In this document: piece by piece, positions 1-8,985 of the stretch
Layout of the letters: each line of letters starts with the position of its first letter
How positions within the stretch are numbered: the stretch's first letter is position 1
NCBI RefSeq assembly: GCF_001957135.1
Contig: NZ_MPHK01000013.1
Location: 59,114-123,113 of the forward strand
Direction: 5' to 3'
Origin: Shewanella sp. UCD-KL21
GTDB lineage: Bacteria; Pseudomonadota; Gammaproteobacteria; Enterobacterales; Shewanellaceae
DNA: 64,000 bases
Position numbers and translations under genes: made by a program
The notes under the pieces: generated by a model
The model's input: the letters and a program-made list of their open reading frames with translations, nothing else
Told to the model about the DNA's origin: nothing
Databases searched by the model: none

Positions 1-518
1 CTATGACCTAGGCTTTCAGATAATAAATCGCTGGCGCTGGCTGGGCCAAGGTTAATCCCTAAATCAATGTCACCTTGGTGGATCAACTCTTCAGAATGTT
101 CATTCCAAATATGCATTCTGACTTTACCTAACTTATCCATTATCTCGTCGCTGCCAAGCGCCATTGAAAGTGAAGTCATAATGATGGGAGTTACCGCAAT
201 ATTGAGCACGGTTGATGAATTAGTACAGTTACCTTCATGTACGATGCGTTCAATATTTGAGGCTGACTCGCAAAAACTACATATGGGCTGATAAAGGTGC
301 TCTGCTAGCGCGGTAGGTCTTAACCCTTGTTGACGTCGATAAAATAACTCGTCATCAAAGGTTAACCGTAACGCCGTTAAACAACGGCTGATTTTAGGGG
401 CTGAAACGTTTAATTCTTTCGCTGCAAGGTTAGCAAAGCCTGTTTCATAAATAGTTTTAAAGACCAATAAACAGAACACGTCTAATTCACTGATTTTCTT
501 AAGCGCTTTGAAATCCAT
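1..518 (-). CDS. LysR-family transcriptional regulator (N-terminal part, cut by window edge)
   Basis: Reading leftward from the ATG at 516-518 gives about 172 residues with no stop before the window edge. The first 60 residues are a LysR winged helix-turn-helix (LDVFCLLVFKTIYETG, then NLAAKELNVSAPKISR as the recognition region, then DDELFYRR). The start of a substrate-binding fold follows (GDIDLGINLGP). LysR proteins are DNA-binding activators or repressors responding to a small ligand, usually about 300 residues, so roughly the last 40% is missing. The inducer and target cannot be told from this fragment. The next gene on the same strand, rsuA, ends far upstream and is unrelated. Confidence 0.85.
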   Translation of the reverse strand, partial: MDFKALKKISELDVFCLLVFKTIYETGFANLAAKELNVSAPKISRCLTALRLTFDDELFYRRQQGLRPTALAEHLYQPICSFCESASNIERIVHEGNCTNSSTVLNIAVTPIIMTSLSMALGSDEIMDKLGKVRMHIWNEHSEELIHQGDIDLGINLGPASASDLLSESLGH

Positions 519-629
519 GCAAATACCTAGTAATAACCTTGTTAATATTAAGCTTAAGTTAACATAACTATAACAAGCAAAACTTGATCAAGCCCAAGCT
601 TATAGGATTAGTTTAAGGTTTTTCGAGGT

Positions 630-1334
630 TTACTTAAGAGCAATTTCAGTTTGAGTGAGCGGGCGAAACTCCCCTGCTAACAATTGCTTATCCAAGTTAA
701 TATTGCTCACCGACTCACGATGTAAACCAATCACAGGATTCCTGAAACGGCCAAACATACGCTTAATTTGATGGTACTTACCCTCTTGTAACGTCACCCG
801 TGCTTGATACTCTGAGATGATTTCTAGTTGCGCCGGTAAAGTGGTGATATCTTCAAAGCCAAAATACATCCCTTGATTAAAAGCGCTAACGTAACTGTCA
901 TCTATGGGGTTGGCTAGGGTGACTAAATACTGTTTATCGACTTTTGTTTCAGGTGACATCAAGGTTTGTGACCATTGGCTGTCATTGGTGATTAACAGTA
1001 AGCCTGTAGAATTTAAATCAAGCCTGCCGGCAATATGCATCATCTCAATATTGACGCCAGCTAATAACGACAAGGCAGTGGGATGAATATCATCTTTTGT
1101 CGCGCTCACCACTCCCACAGGCTTGTGTAACATGTAGTATTGTTTTTGCTGGTTCTGAATAAAATCACCATCAAGCATAATCGCGGTAAACTCATTAATT
1201 TGACGATCCATCTCTTTACAAGTTTCACCATCAACATTGACCCGCCCAGCCAGTAAAATTAGCCTTACCGCCTTTTTAGGTAACTGTAGTTTTTTAGCTA
1301 AAAACTGATCTAAGCGACTTCGTTTACTTTGCAT
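630..1334 (-). CDS. rsuA: 16S rRNA pseudouridine(516) synthase RsuA
   Basis: This 234-residue protein has the RsuA layout. An N-terminal S4 RNA-binding domain covers about residues 5-60 (SRLDQFLAKK, RVNVDGE). The pseudouridine synthase fold follows, with the catalytic motif GRLDLNSTGLLLITND; the Asp near residue 106 is the expected nucleophile. YMLHKPVGVVSAT and EGKYHQIKRMFG are further family signatures. RsuA isomerises U516 of 16S rRNA during small-subunit assembly in the cytoplasm. The size and the early KQYLVTL segment fit RsuA better than the 23S enzymes RluB, RluE or RluF, but a sister paralogue cannot be fully excluded. It is transcribed divergently from glnD. Confidence 0.85.
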   Translation of the reverse strand: MQSKRSRLDQFLAKKLQLPKKAVRLILLAGRVNVDGETCKEMDRQINEFTAIMLDGDFIQNQQKQYYMLHKPVGVVSATKDDIHPTALSLLAGVNIEMMHIAGRLDLNSTGLLLITNDSQWSQTLMSPETKVDKQYLVTLANPIDDSYVSAFNQGMYFGFEDITTLPAQLEIISEYQARVTLQEGKYHQIKRMFGRFRNPVIGLHRESVSNINLDKQLLAGEFRPLTQTEIALK

Positions 1335-1473
1335 TTATAAGCTCAATTTAAGTGATTTATTCTTATTTAACTATTTAAAAGAATTAACTTATTACTAATC
1401 AATTTAGTGGATAGTTTGAGTTGGCAAACTAAATCGCATACCCTATTTGGGAGCGAATCTAAAAGGGAGTGAT

Positions 1474-4119
1474 ATGTTTTTGCAGCCAGTCTATCCGATT
1501 TTACAGCCAAATATGAGTATTGTAGAGCTAAAACAAGCCATTACTGATTTTGATATTTGGCTAGAGCAACAGATTAGTTGTAGCCCAATTACCGAGATCC
1601 TGACATTTCGCGCTCAATTTTTCGATAAACTTCTCAGCCATATTTGGCAAAAGTTTACTTTTGATACAAAAGAAATCTCTCTCAATGCTGTCGGTGGCTA
1701 CGGCAGGCAAACCCTACACCCTTTTTCTGATATCGATATTTGTATTATTCATGACCACAATTTATCCACCGATGATGCCAATAAACTCAGTGATTTTCTG
1801 ACTCAATTATGGGACTTGGGTTTAGATTTAGGCCATGCAGTAAGGCGCCTAGATGATACTTTTGTCGCCTGTAAAGAAGATGTCACCATCGCCACCACCT
1901 TACTTGAAATTCGCAATATTTGTGGCCATGAAAACCACCAACACCAAGTTATCAGCAAACTCTATGGCGAAAGTATTTGGAGTAGCGCAGCCTTTTTTGA
2001 AGCCAAGTTTAATGAGCAACAAGTCAGGCATCATAAAGCCCAAGGCACCGCCTTTAATATTGAGCCCAATTTAAAAAATAGCCCTGGCGGCATGCGTGAT
2101 ATTCAAACGATTACTTGGATAGCTCGTAAGCATTTCTCCATTGACGATCTTAAAGATCTTCGTCGTCTTAATTTTTTAACCGCCGATGAATACGCAGAAC
2201 TAATGGAGTGCCAAAACTTTATTTGGCGAGTGCGGTTCTCATTGCATCAAGCATCAAATCGCTCTGAAAATAGATTGTTATTGCAACATCAAGCTGAAGT
2301 CGCTCGCCTACTGGGCTTTGGCGACAGCGGTAATATCACCATTGAAAAAATGATGCGCCAATTGTTTAGAGCAATGAAACGTATTCGTGAATTAAACCTG
2401 ATGTTGATGGCTTATTTTCAACGCGAGATATCGCCACTGGAACACAATAATTGTATCGATATCAATGACAATTTTGAGATTTTAAATGGCCAAATAAATG
2501 CTAAAAATCAAGATGTGTTTATTGATAGACCACAGATCATGTGGATGTTTTATTATATTGCCGAATACCATCAACAAGTCAAAGGCATTACGCCTGAGAC
2601 CTTAAGATTGATCAGGCAAGTACGTCGTCGTTTAATGGGCGATTTACAAGACTTTCATGTTTGCCGTGAACTGTTTGTCAAACTATTCAAGCATCCACAA
2701 GGCATGGGGCTGGCGATTACCTTAATGCATCAACATGGCATCCTTACCTCATATTTACCCCAATGGCGTGAAGTGGTTGGCCAGATGCAGTTTGATTTAT
2801 TTCATGCTTATACAGTGGATGAACACACCCACAAACTGTTGAAAAATTTATACGCGTTAACCCATGATGACATCAGCCATGATCACAAGCTGGCCGCTGA
2901 TATCTACGCTCGGTTCCAAGCCAAAGAAACCATTTTATTTGCTGCACTATTTCATGATCTTGCTAAAGGCCGCGGTGGTGATCACAGCGAACTCGGCGCG
3001 GTAGATGCCAAATTATTTGCTAAATTTCATGGTTTAAAAAACTCCCAGCAGCAATTAATTAGCTGGTTAGTAGAACAACATCTATTAATGTCTATCACCT
3101 CCCAGCGCATGGATATTCAAGATCCTGATGTGATTACTGCGTTTGCAAAATCCGTGGGCAGCCTCACTAAACTTGATGCTTTGTATTGTTTAACGGTGGC
3201 CGATATTCAAGCTACCAATGATGATCTATGGAATGATTGGAAAGCCAGTTTATTAACCGACCTCTACTTTGCCACCCGTAAAGCCCTCAGAAACGGTCTT
3301 GAAAATGTATTGCAGCTGCGCACCGTGGTTAGGGAGCACAAACAAGAAGCCCTTAATATCATCAATGCCGACTCACAACTAACAGATGAGCACCAAATAC
3401 AGACTCAATCCGCTGCTATTCAAAAACTATGGAAAAACCTGCCGTTATCCTTTTTCGGTAATGCAGAATCCAGTGAAATAGCAAAATACACCCTCGGGAT
3501 ACTGGCGCATCAGCAACAAGCTCAAGCGGATTCTGAATCGTTAATTATTGTTGATGATAGTAATGTCAAAGGCTGTAGTGATGTTTTTGTGTATACCAAA
3601 GACAGAGCAGGCTTGTTTATTTCTCTGTTTAATACCCTATCAACCTTGAAAATATCAGTGAAGCAAGCACAGATTTCACAAACTAAAGACGGTTACGTGG
3701 TTGAAGCTTTTAAAGTACTCGACTTTGACGGTAAACCGATATTCAGTGCCCAGCGCCGTAAACAAGTCACCAGCAAGCTACGTCAGGTGATAGACAATAA
3801 TGTAATGCCGCCGAAAAAACGCCCTTTAAGACACACCCAAAGCTTTGATAACAAACCCACCATTGAATTTATTCACTCTAAAAAAGCTAACCGCACCTTA
3901 GTGCATATTTTAGCGCTAGAAACCCATGAATTTATGGGGCAAATAGCCAGTGCATTCAGAGCACTAGAGCTTACAATTCATTCTGCTGCCATCAGCACAG
4001 TCGGTGAGCGAGCTGATAACGTGTTTACCCTTTCCAACCAATACGGTGCACAACTTTCAGAAGAAGAACAAAGCGATTTACAGGAAAAATTAGTGAAATC
4101 GATCACTTCAACCTTATAA
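1474..4119 (+). CDS. glnD: Bifunctional uridylyltransferase/uridylyl-removing enzyme GlnD
   Basis: GlnD senses glutamine, uridylylates PII proteins (GlnB/GlnK) when nitrogen is short and removes UMP when it is plentiful. Domains in order: nucleotidyltransferase with GGYGRQTLHPFSDIDI near residues 74-89, a helical linker, an HD phosphohydrolase domain with FHDLAKGRGGDHSELG near residue 490, and two C-terminal ACT domains (DRAGLFISLFNTLS and TLVHILALETHEFMGQIA). I chose the ATG at 1474 over an in-frame TTG at 1447, because a GGGAG ribosome site sits 4 bases before it. The resulting 881 residues match the usual 850-890. No frameshift or missing motif is seen. glnD stands alone, followed by a small membrane protein. 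Confidence 0.97.
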   Translation: MFLQPVYPILQPNMSIVELKQAITDFDIWLEQQISCSPITEILTFRAQFFDKLLSHIWQKFTFDTKEISLNAVGGYGRQTLHPFSDIDICIIHDHNLSTDDANKLSDFLTQLWDLGLDLGHAVRRLDDTFVACKEDVTIATTLLEIRNICGHENHQHQVISKLYGESIWSSAAFFEAKFNEQQVRHHKAQGTAFNIEPNLKNSPGGMRDIQTITWIARKHFSIDDLKDLRRLNFLTADEYAELMECQNFIWRVRFSLHQASNRSENRLLLQHQAEVARLLGFGDSGNITIEKMMRQLFRAMKRIRELNLMLMAYFQREISPLEHNNCIDINDNFEILNGQINAKNQDVFIDRPQIMWMFYYIAEYHQQVKGITPETLRLIRQVRRRLMGDLQDFHVCRELFVKLFKHPQGMGLAITLMHQHGILTSYLPQWREVVGQMQFDLFHAYTVDEHTHKLLKNLYALTHDDISHDHKLAADIYARFQAKETILFAALFHDLAKGRGGDHSELGAVDAKLFAKFHGLKNSQQQLISWLVEQHLLMSITSQRMDIQDPDVITAFAKSVGSLTKLDALYCLTVADIQATNDDLWNDWKASLLTDLYFATRKALRNGLENVLQLRTVVREHKQEALNIINADSQLTDEHQIQTQSAAIQKLWKNLPLSFFGNAESSEIAKYTLGILAHQQQAQADSESLIIVDDSNVKGCSDVFVYTKDRAGLFISLFNTLSTLKISVKQAQISQTKDGYVVEAFKVLDFDGKPIFSAQRRKQVTSKLRQVIDNNVMPPKKRPLRHTQSFDNKPTIEFIHSKKANRTLVHILALETHEFMGQIASAFRALELTIHSAAISTVGERADNVFTLSNQYGAQLSEEEQSDLQEKLVKSITSTL

Positions 4120-4151
4120 TTATCTCAATTAATGTTGTCAATGAGCGATAC

Positions 4152-4643
4152 ATGTCTACCAGCGAAACAAAAACAACAGCTTATAGCTATAGTGTTGAAT
4201 ATATTTTAGATCGATCTCATTTTGAAGAAACCTTCGATGAGTCAGTTGTCATTAATACCAGTCCAAAGCGTTACTTAAAATCAGTGGCATTTTTAGTCGC
4301 TGGATTTTTAATGACCATCACCGAGTTAAGCCCCTATGTTGCTTACTTCTTTATTGGTTTAGGGGCCGTTGAAGCACTGCAAGTTAGGTTTAATCGCGCT
4401 TGGTGGTTAATGAGGCAACTAATAAGTAAGTCTGCGAATAACCCAGTGACTTTAACCATTGACGATAACGGCATTCATTCAAAGTCGACTTATATTGATC
4501 ATCATTTAGCTTGGGATGAGGTTTATCGCATTGCAGAAACAAGCCAAGGTTTTTTACTTACCACCCAATTAACCAAGCATTATGTTTCTAAGCGCTGCTT
4601 AGATGACACTTGCAGTGATTTTATTCGCCAAAAAATGAACTAA
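4152..4643 (+). CDS. YcxB-like membrane protein
   Basis: This 163-residue protein has a hydrophobic block at about residues 45-75, probably two short membrane spans. Its C-terminal soluble part has the pattern of YcxB-like proteins: TLTIDDNGIHSKS, LAWDEVYRIAET and GFLLTTQLTKHYVSKRCL, a bacterial PH-like fold. The function of this family is not known. It begins 32 bases after glnD and may be co-transcribed with it, though no strong ribosome site is visible before the ATG. It is not related in sequence to nitrogen regulation. The family call rests on motif memory. Confidence 0.65.
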   Translation: MSTSETKTTAYSYSVEYILDRSHFEETFDESVVINTSPKRYLKSVAFLVAGFLMTITELSPYVAYFFIGLGAVEALQVRFNRAWWLMRQLISKSANNPVTLTIDDNGIHSKSTYIDHHLAWDEVYRIAETSQGFLLTTQLTKHYVSKRCLDDTCSDFIRQKMN

Positions 4644-4684
4644 GCATCTGTTTACAGCACGTTTTAACACTTAGGGGAACAATT

Positions 4685-4972
4685 ATGACTAAACCATCAT
4701 TAAGTTTAAGCATTGTCGTAAGCCTTGTTATCGGCAGTTTTTTCAGCGCAGATACCAATGCTAATGGAATAGCAGCCCCTGAGAATACCGTAAAATCATT
4801 AACGGCGGCCTGTGAAAATATGGCCGCTGAAGAGCAAATTGAAGCCATCGAAAAACAGCAATTTATTACCGACTGCATCAATGCCCAGTTAATTGAAATG
4901 GGCTATCAAAGGCAAGCACCGCTAGAGAGTGAACAATCAAATACTGAACCAGTTGAACAAGAATTAAATTAA
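4685..4972 (+). CDS. Small secreted protein with two cysteines, unknown function
   Basis: This 95-residue protein has an N-terminal signal peptide (SLSLSIVVSLVIGSFFSADTNAN, cleavage likely after the Ala-Asn-Ala region). A short helical mature part follows, with two cysteines about 25 residues apart (AACENMAAEEQ and ITDCINAQL) that could form a periplasmic disulfide bridging two helices. The tail is Glu/Gln-rich. A good AGGGGA ribosome site precedes the ATG, and the gene follows the YcxB-like gene by 41 bases. I do not recognise a named family. Length, signal and ribosome site argue that it is a real gene. Confidence 0.65.
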   Translation: MTKPSLSLSIVVSLVIGSFFSADTNANGIAAPENTVKSLTAACENMAAEEQIEAIEKQQFITDCINAQLIEMGYQRQAPLESEQSNTEPVEQELN

Positions 4973-5122
4973 CGCCGTGACGCCTTTGGTTAAAAACGGC
5001 TTAATGTAAATTAATCACACCAGTATCAGTTTGTATCATTAAGGTGAAATCGATGTAGCCAAATAATGAACAATGTTAACATTATGTTTATTGAAGTTTT
5101 ATTGATTAGGTAGCAGCCTTAG

Positions 5123-5998
5123 ATGTATCGATTATTGCTCATACTTGCCATTGTTATTGCTGGTATCAAGCCAGCGCAAGCTGAAGAACCCTGCCAAATT
5201 GATGGCGACTGCATTGTGGTTGGTCAATGGGATGTCAGTTTAGCGTTGGGCTGGGGCAATAAAACCAATCCTGTAAGCACCTATAAAGATATACCTATCT
5301 ATGTCATACCCTCCGTCGCTTATTATGGTGAAAGCTGGTTTTTTGACAACTTAAATTTTGGCTACACGCTGGTAGAGCAAGAAAGTTTTACCATTAATAT
5401 TGCATCTAGCTACAGTGACGAGCGGGCTTTTTTTTATCGCTGGGATCCATCAAATATTTTTTTACCCCAAGCCAGTAGCTTTGATGAGACGGTAGAACTG
5501 CCTGCAGCTGATCTGACAGAATCTAGAGGTATATCACAACCTGAGATTTTAAATGAGCTTGAAACCAGACACTTCACTGTATATGGTGGTGTGGAATTTT
5601 TTTGGTACGGTAAACTAGGTATATTAAGACTCACCGCAGCCCATGATTTACTTAATGTTCATAACGGACAAGAAGCCAGTGCCAGTTGGTCGTATTCTTT
5701 GGCTCTTGATAAATTCCGCTTTGATTTATCATTAGAAGCTGATTGGAAAAGTTCGCAAGTTATTGCTTATTACTATGGTATTAGAGCAACTGAAAATGCA
5801 TACTGGAGCGCGCAATATCAGCCAGGCTCTGGCTGGAATAAAGCGATTGAGCTAACGACACGTTATAGTCTTTCACAACGCTGGGATTTACTTTTAGCGG
5901 CACGTTACACCCGGTTAGCTGATGAAATTATTAACAGTCCAATTATTAATGAAAATTACTCTCGCTCCTACTTCATTGGAGCTGCATATAGGTTCTAA
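5123..5998 (+). CDS. MipA/OmpV-family outer-membrane protein
   Basis: This 291-residue outer-membrane beta-barrel has a signal peptide (LLLILAIVIAGIKPAQA, cleavage before EEPC) and the C-terminal aromatic ending SYFIGAAYRF typical of barrels folded by BAM. The alternating strands (VALGWGNKTNPV-like opening, IYVIPSVAYYGESWFFDN) fit the MipA/OmpV family, whose members are linked to scaffold or porin-like roles and to envelope stress. It is the first gene of a tight run with a DUF3019 protein and an RstA/RstB-like two-component system; the next start is 3 bases after this stop. Substrate and function remain unknown. Confidence 0.8.
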   Translation: MYRLLLILAIVIAGIKPAQAEEPCQIDGDCIVVGQWDVSLALGWGNKTNPVSTYKDIPIYVIPSVAYYGESWFFDNLNFGYTLVEQESFTINIASSYSDERAFFYRWDPSNIFLPQASSFDETVELPAADLTESRGISQPEILNELETRHFTVYGGVEFFWYGKLGILRLTAAHDLLNVHNGQEASASWSYSLALDKFRFDLSLEADWKSSQVIAYYYGIRATENAYWSAQYQPGSGWNKAIELTTRYSLSQRWDLLLAARYTRLADEIINSPIINENYSRSYFIGAAYRF

Positions 5999-6000
5999 TC

Positions 6001-6420
6001 TTGTTCAGTAAACAAGAATATAACCTCTATCACTTTTTCGGTATATTAATACTGATATTTAGTGCTTTCTGCGTCAAAGCTGATACGCTTGAAACGCAAG
6101 CACAGCTTTCGGCTACGCCACATTTATGCCTCAAAGACGCTCAAAACAAACATTGCGAGATGGATATTGAGCTAAATTGGCAACTGAAAACTGACCAACT
6201 CATTTGTATTGAATCTAACTATCAAGCAATGAGTCGGTGGTGTAGTGATTCTACTGATGATCATTCATTGCAATTTTCAGTAAAAACAAATAAAGACATT
6301 CACTTTGTTTTGGTGAGTAAAAATAATAATAATGAATTGGCGGACGTAATCCTAAAAGTCACCACAATGTCCGAACCCAAAGTTCGCAGACGTTACCGAA
6401 ACCCTTGGAGTTTATTTTAA
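6001..6420 (+). CDS. DUF3019-family periplasmic protein
   Basis: This 139-residue protein starts with TTG at 6001, two bases after the mipA stop; no ATG lies early in frame. A signal-type hydrophobic segment (HFFGILILIFSAFCVKA) precedes a compact mature domain with four cysteines (PHLCLKD, KHCEMDI, QLICIES, SRWCSDS). Two disulfides are plausible. The pattern fits DUF3019, a family of unknown function that I recall mostly from Shewanella and relatives, next to response-regulator genes. The stop codon overlaps the rstA-like start (TAATG), implying translational coupling. A role as an accessory sensor or modulator of the adjacent kinase is an inference from position only. Confidence 0.7.
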   Translation: MFSKQEYNLYHFFGILILIFSAFCVKADTLETQAQLSATPHLCLKDAQNKHCEMDIELNWQLKTDQLICIESNYQAMSRWCSDSTDDHSLQFSVKTNKDIHFVLVSKNNNNELADVILKVTTMSEPKVRRRYRNPWSLF

Positions 6421-7133
6421 TGGCAACCCCCCCATCAACTCATAGAGTTCTGTTGGTAGAAGATGATATTCGTCTAGCCAACTTAATTGTGGACTACCTA
6501 AAGTCACACGATATGCACGTTGAAGTTGAACGACGTGGCGATACCGTTTTAACACGATTGATTAGTTACAAGCCTGATATCATCCTCCTTGATATTATGC
6601 TTCCTGGACTTGATGGATTAAGCCTGTGTGAAAAATTACCTGACTACTTCTCAGGTCCTATATTGTTAATGAGTGCCCTTGGCTCTCCAGAAGACCAAAT
6701 CAAAGGCCTAGAATTAGGTGCTGATGATTATGTGGTCAAACCTGTCGATCCGAGTTTATTAGTCGCGCGTATTAACAACCTATTACGCCGTCAGGCACAA
6801 CCGCCAAAACCAGAATCTCATTGCTTAAGCTTTGGTAAGTTAAGTATCGATCCCCATACTCAAGCGATTCGTTTAGGCAATACCGAAGTAGATTTAACCA
6901 GCCATGAGTTTGAACTATTATGGTTACTGGCGTCACAAGCGGGGCAAGTATTAAGTAGACAATACATCTACCAATACTTACTCAATATCGATTTTGATGG
7001 TAAAGACAGAAAAATCGATGTGCGTATATCTCGCTTACGTAAAAAGCTTGGAGACAGTATTGAAACACCATTCAGAATAAAAACTGTTTGGGGACAAGGT
7101 TATTTATTCGCGCCTGAAGCGTGGAATAATTAA
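6420..7133 (+). CDS. rstA: OmpR-family response regulator, RstA-like
   Basis: This 237-residue protein has a receiver domain (LLVEDD acidic pair, phospho-acceptor Asp near residue 58 in PDIILLDIMLPGLDG, conserved Lys in DDYVVKPVD) and a winged-helix output domain (TSHEFELLWLLASQAGQVLSR, DVRISRLRKKLGD). The end GYLFAPEAWNN closely parallels E. coli RstA (GYLFAPHAWE), which supports the rstA call rather than a generic OmpR. The ATG at 6420 overlaps the previous stop, and a GGAG ribosome site lies at 6407-6410 inside the DUF3019 gene. It presumably controls its own operon, including the MipA porin, but no operator was identified. Confidence 0.85.
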   Translation: MATPPSTHRVLLVEDDIRLANLIVDYLKSHDMHVEVERRGDTVLTRLISYKPDIILLDIMLPGLDGLSLCEKLPDYFSGPILLMSALGSPEDQIKGLELGADDYVVKPVDPSLLVARINNLLRRQAQPPKPESHCLSFGKLSIDPHTQAIRLGNTEVDLTSHEFELLWLLASQAGQVLSRQYIYQYLLNIDFDGKDRKIDVRISRLRKKLGDSIETPFRIKTVWGQGYLFAPEAWNN

Positions 7134-7150
7134 TTAGGTCATAGAAGACT

Positions 7151-8437
7151 TTGAAAAGACTCTTCATCAGCCTATACCTATTACTGAGCTTAAGCTTTTT
7201 AGGTATAGGCTGGACATTAGATAGCCTCTGGCAACAGCAAGTCGATGAATACGAGAACATGGACTCGCCGTTAATCGCCTTTGCATTACTATTGTCTTTG
7301 CAACCTAAAGAGCAGCGCTTAGCGCAGCTTAAAATCATTCAAAAGCAACACCCCTACCCGTTAGCCTTATTTGAAAAAGATGAAATTGCTTTAAGTGGCA
7401 ATGTTGAATTCTTGGCCAATGAAATTGTCACTACCACCACTGATAGCAGCCACGAATTGCAATTTATTGCCGTTGGCGATCAAGTGTTAATGGCCGGCCC
7501 AGTGGATATCGATCCCCGCGGGATGCTGCGTAATATTTTTACGATATTCTTTTATTTGATGCTGGCCTTTGTCGCCTTAATTTGGGTATGGCCGTTATCC
7601 AAAGATCTCAAGACCCTTAAAAAAGCCACGCAAAATTTTGGCGAAGCTAAATGGGATACCCGTATTGAGCTCAATCCCGGCTCGCAGGTAGCACCGCTAG
7701 CCAATACCTTTAATGACATGGCGCGGCATATCAGTGATTTAATAGACAACCAAAAACACCTCTCTAATGCCGTATCACACGAAATCAGAACCCCGCTGGC
7801 ACGGTTAAAGTTTGCCTTGGCGTTATTGCCGCAATATTGCCGCCCCAATAGCGATGAGCAAAGACGTCAGCAATTTCTTGATGAAATGCAACTTGATATC
7901 AAAGAAATGGAAACCTTACTGCAAGAGCTATTGACCTATGCCAGCCTAGAGGTGCAGCAAGAGCCCACATTAGAGTCTTGTAGCTTAGTGTCGATTACTG
8001 AAGAGCTGATCACGCGATTAAAACCCTTAAGCGATAAGCCGATTCATTTTAAGCATATGTATAGTGAGTTATATGTACAGGCCGAACCACAGCTGATAGA
8101 GCGTGCGATTCAAAACCTGATCACTAACTCTCAACGCTACACCCATAATCACATCATTGTGTCTTTGTCTGAAGATGACCAGCATCTGCTCCTAACAGTA
8201 TCTAATGATGGTCCCGCGATCCCTGAAGAAGATCATGAAAGATTATTTGAGCCTTTTTATCGCAGTAAGTCACAGCACCAAGGCAATAAAGGCCATGGTT
8301 TAGGCTTAGCCATTATCAAACGCATCATGTTGCGCCACAAAGGCGATGTGACATTAACCAGTGATGATGACAACACCAGCTTCACTTTAATGTGGCCAAA
8401 AAGTAAACGTGAACTAGCTGCAGAAAGCGCACATTAA
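7151..8437 (+). CDS. rstB: Sensor histidine kinase, RstB-like
   Basis: This 428-residue inner-membrane kinase starts at TTG 7151; the N-terminus KRLFISLYLLL aligns with E. coli RstB (KKLFIQFYLLL), which supports that start. Layout: first membrane helix at about residues 3-24, a periplasmic sensor of about 110 residues, a second helix near 130-150, a HAMP linker, and a HisKA box with the phospho-accepting His near residue 209 (SHEIRTPLARLKF). The HATPase domain follows (NLITNSQRYTHN, SNDGPAIPEEDHERLFEPFYRS, GHGLGLAI). It should phosphorylate the adjacent RstA-like regulator. The signal sensed is unknown; the linked porin and DUF3019 protein suggest an envelope cue. Confidence 0.85.
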   Translation: MKRLFISLYLLLSLSFLGIGWTLDSLWQQQVDEYENMDSPLIAFALLLSLQPKEQRLAQLKIIQKQHPYPLALFEKDEIALSGNVEFLANEIVTTTTDSSHELQFIAVGDQVLMAGPVDIDPRGMLRNIFTIFFYLMLAFVALIWVWPLSKDLKTLKKATQNFGEAKWDTRIELNPGSQVAPLANTFNDMARHISDLIDNQKHLSNAVSHEIRTPLARLKFALALLPQYCRPNSDEQRRQQFLDEMQLDIKEMETLLQELLTYASLEVQQEPTLESCSLVSITEELITRLKPLSDKPIHFKHMYSELYVQAEPQLIERAIQNLITNSQRYTHNHIIVSLSEDDQHLLLTVSNDGPAIPEEDHERLFEPFYRSKSQHQGNKGHGLGLAIIKRIMLRHKGDVTLTSDDDNTSFTLMWPKSKRELAAESAH

Positions 8438-8466
8438 TCTCAATAGTTAGCTTAACGCAGCAATCA

Positions 8467-8775
8467 CTAATCTAAGCTAAAATCAGCCAAATCAATATTG
8501 TCATCATCCGCTTGTTCATCAAAATCAAATTGAGGATTAGCCTCGGCTTGCTGCTGTTTTATCGCTATTTGATGCGCTTTAAATTTGGCATATTGTCGGC
8601 GGCGTTTTCGCTGCAGGCATAAGCGAATAATATTATGCTTTTGTGCATCAGAAAAATGCAGCCAGTTAAAACGCTCATCCCGATTTCTTAAACAGCCATT
8701 ACAATAACCGCGCGCATCAGTTTGACACACACCTATGCAAGGGCTTGGGACGGAAAAAAAACTTAACTGTTCCAT
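8467..8775 (-). CDS. DUF1289-family cysteine-rich small protein
   Basis: This 102-residue cytoplasmic protein begins with the DUF1289 signature: SPCIGVCQTDARGYCNGCLRNRDE. Its four cysteines are probably a small metal-binding knuckle, followed by WLHFSDAQKHNII. The C-terminal half is basic and then strongly acidic (DFDEQADDDNID), as in some relatives. DUF1289 proteins are widespread in proteobacteria without an assigned role. The gene converges on rstB, with its stop only 29 bases from the kinase stop; an 8-bp inverted repeat (8447-8454 and 8473-8480) spans the junction and may be a weak shared terminator. Confidence 0.85.
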   Translation of the reverse strand: MEQLSFFSVPSPCIGVCQTDARGYCNGCLRNRDERFNWLHFSDAQKHNIIRLCLQRKRRRQYAKFKAHQIAIKQQQAEANPQFDFDEQADDDNIDLADFSLD

Positions 8776-8985
8776 ATTTAACTGAGGTTTCTCTCCGACA
8801 AAATTGAAGATTTATGCTTCTAACTTAGCATTTATTAACCAAAAAGCCATGTTCAGTGCTGGTTATTTGGCCGACAAATTCTGTGTAAGATTGGTTTACT
8901 GCAGGATTTTGATTTAAGCTGATTATTAATTCGCTCAAGAAAACATCCTATAACAAACAGATTTATTGATTAACCGGAGCCACTT

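Noticed and set aside
67..291. Plus-strand ORF of 74 residues at the window start
   Set aside because: It is the shadow of the LysR gene on the opposite strand, whose frame is protein-like throughout.
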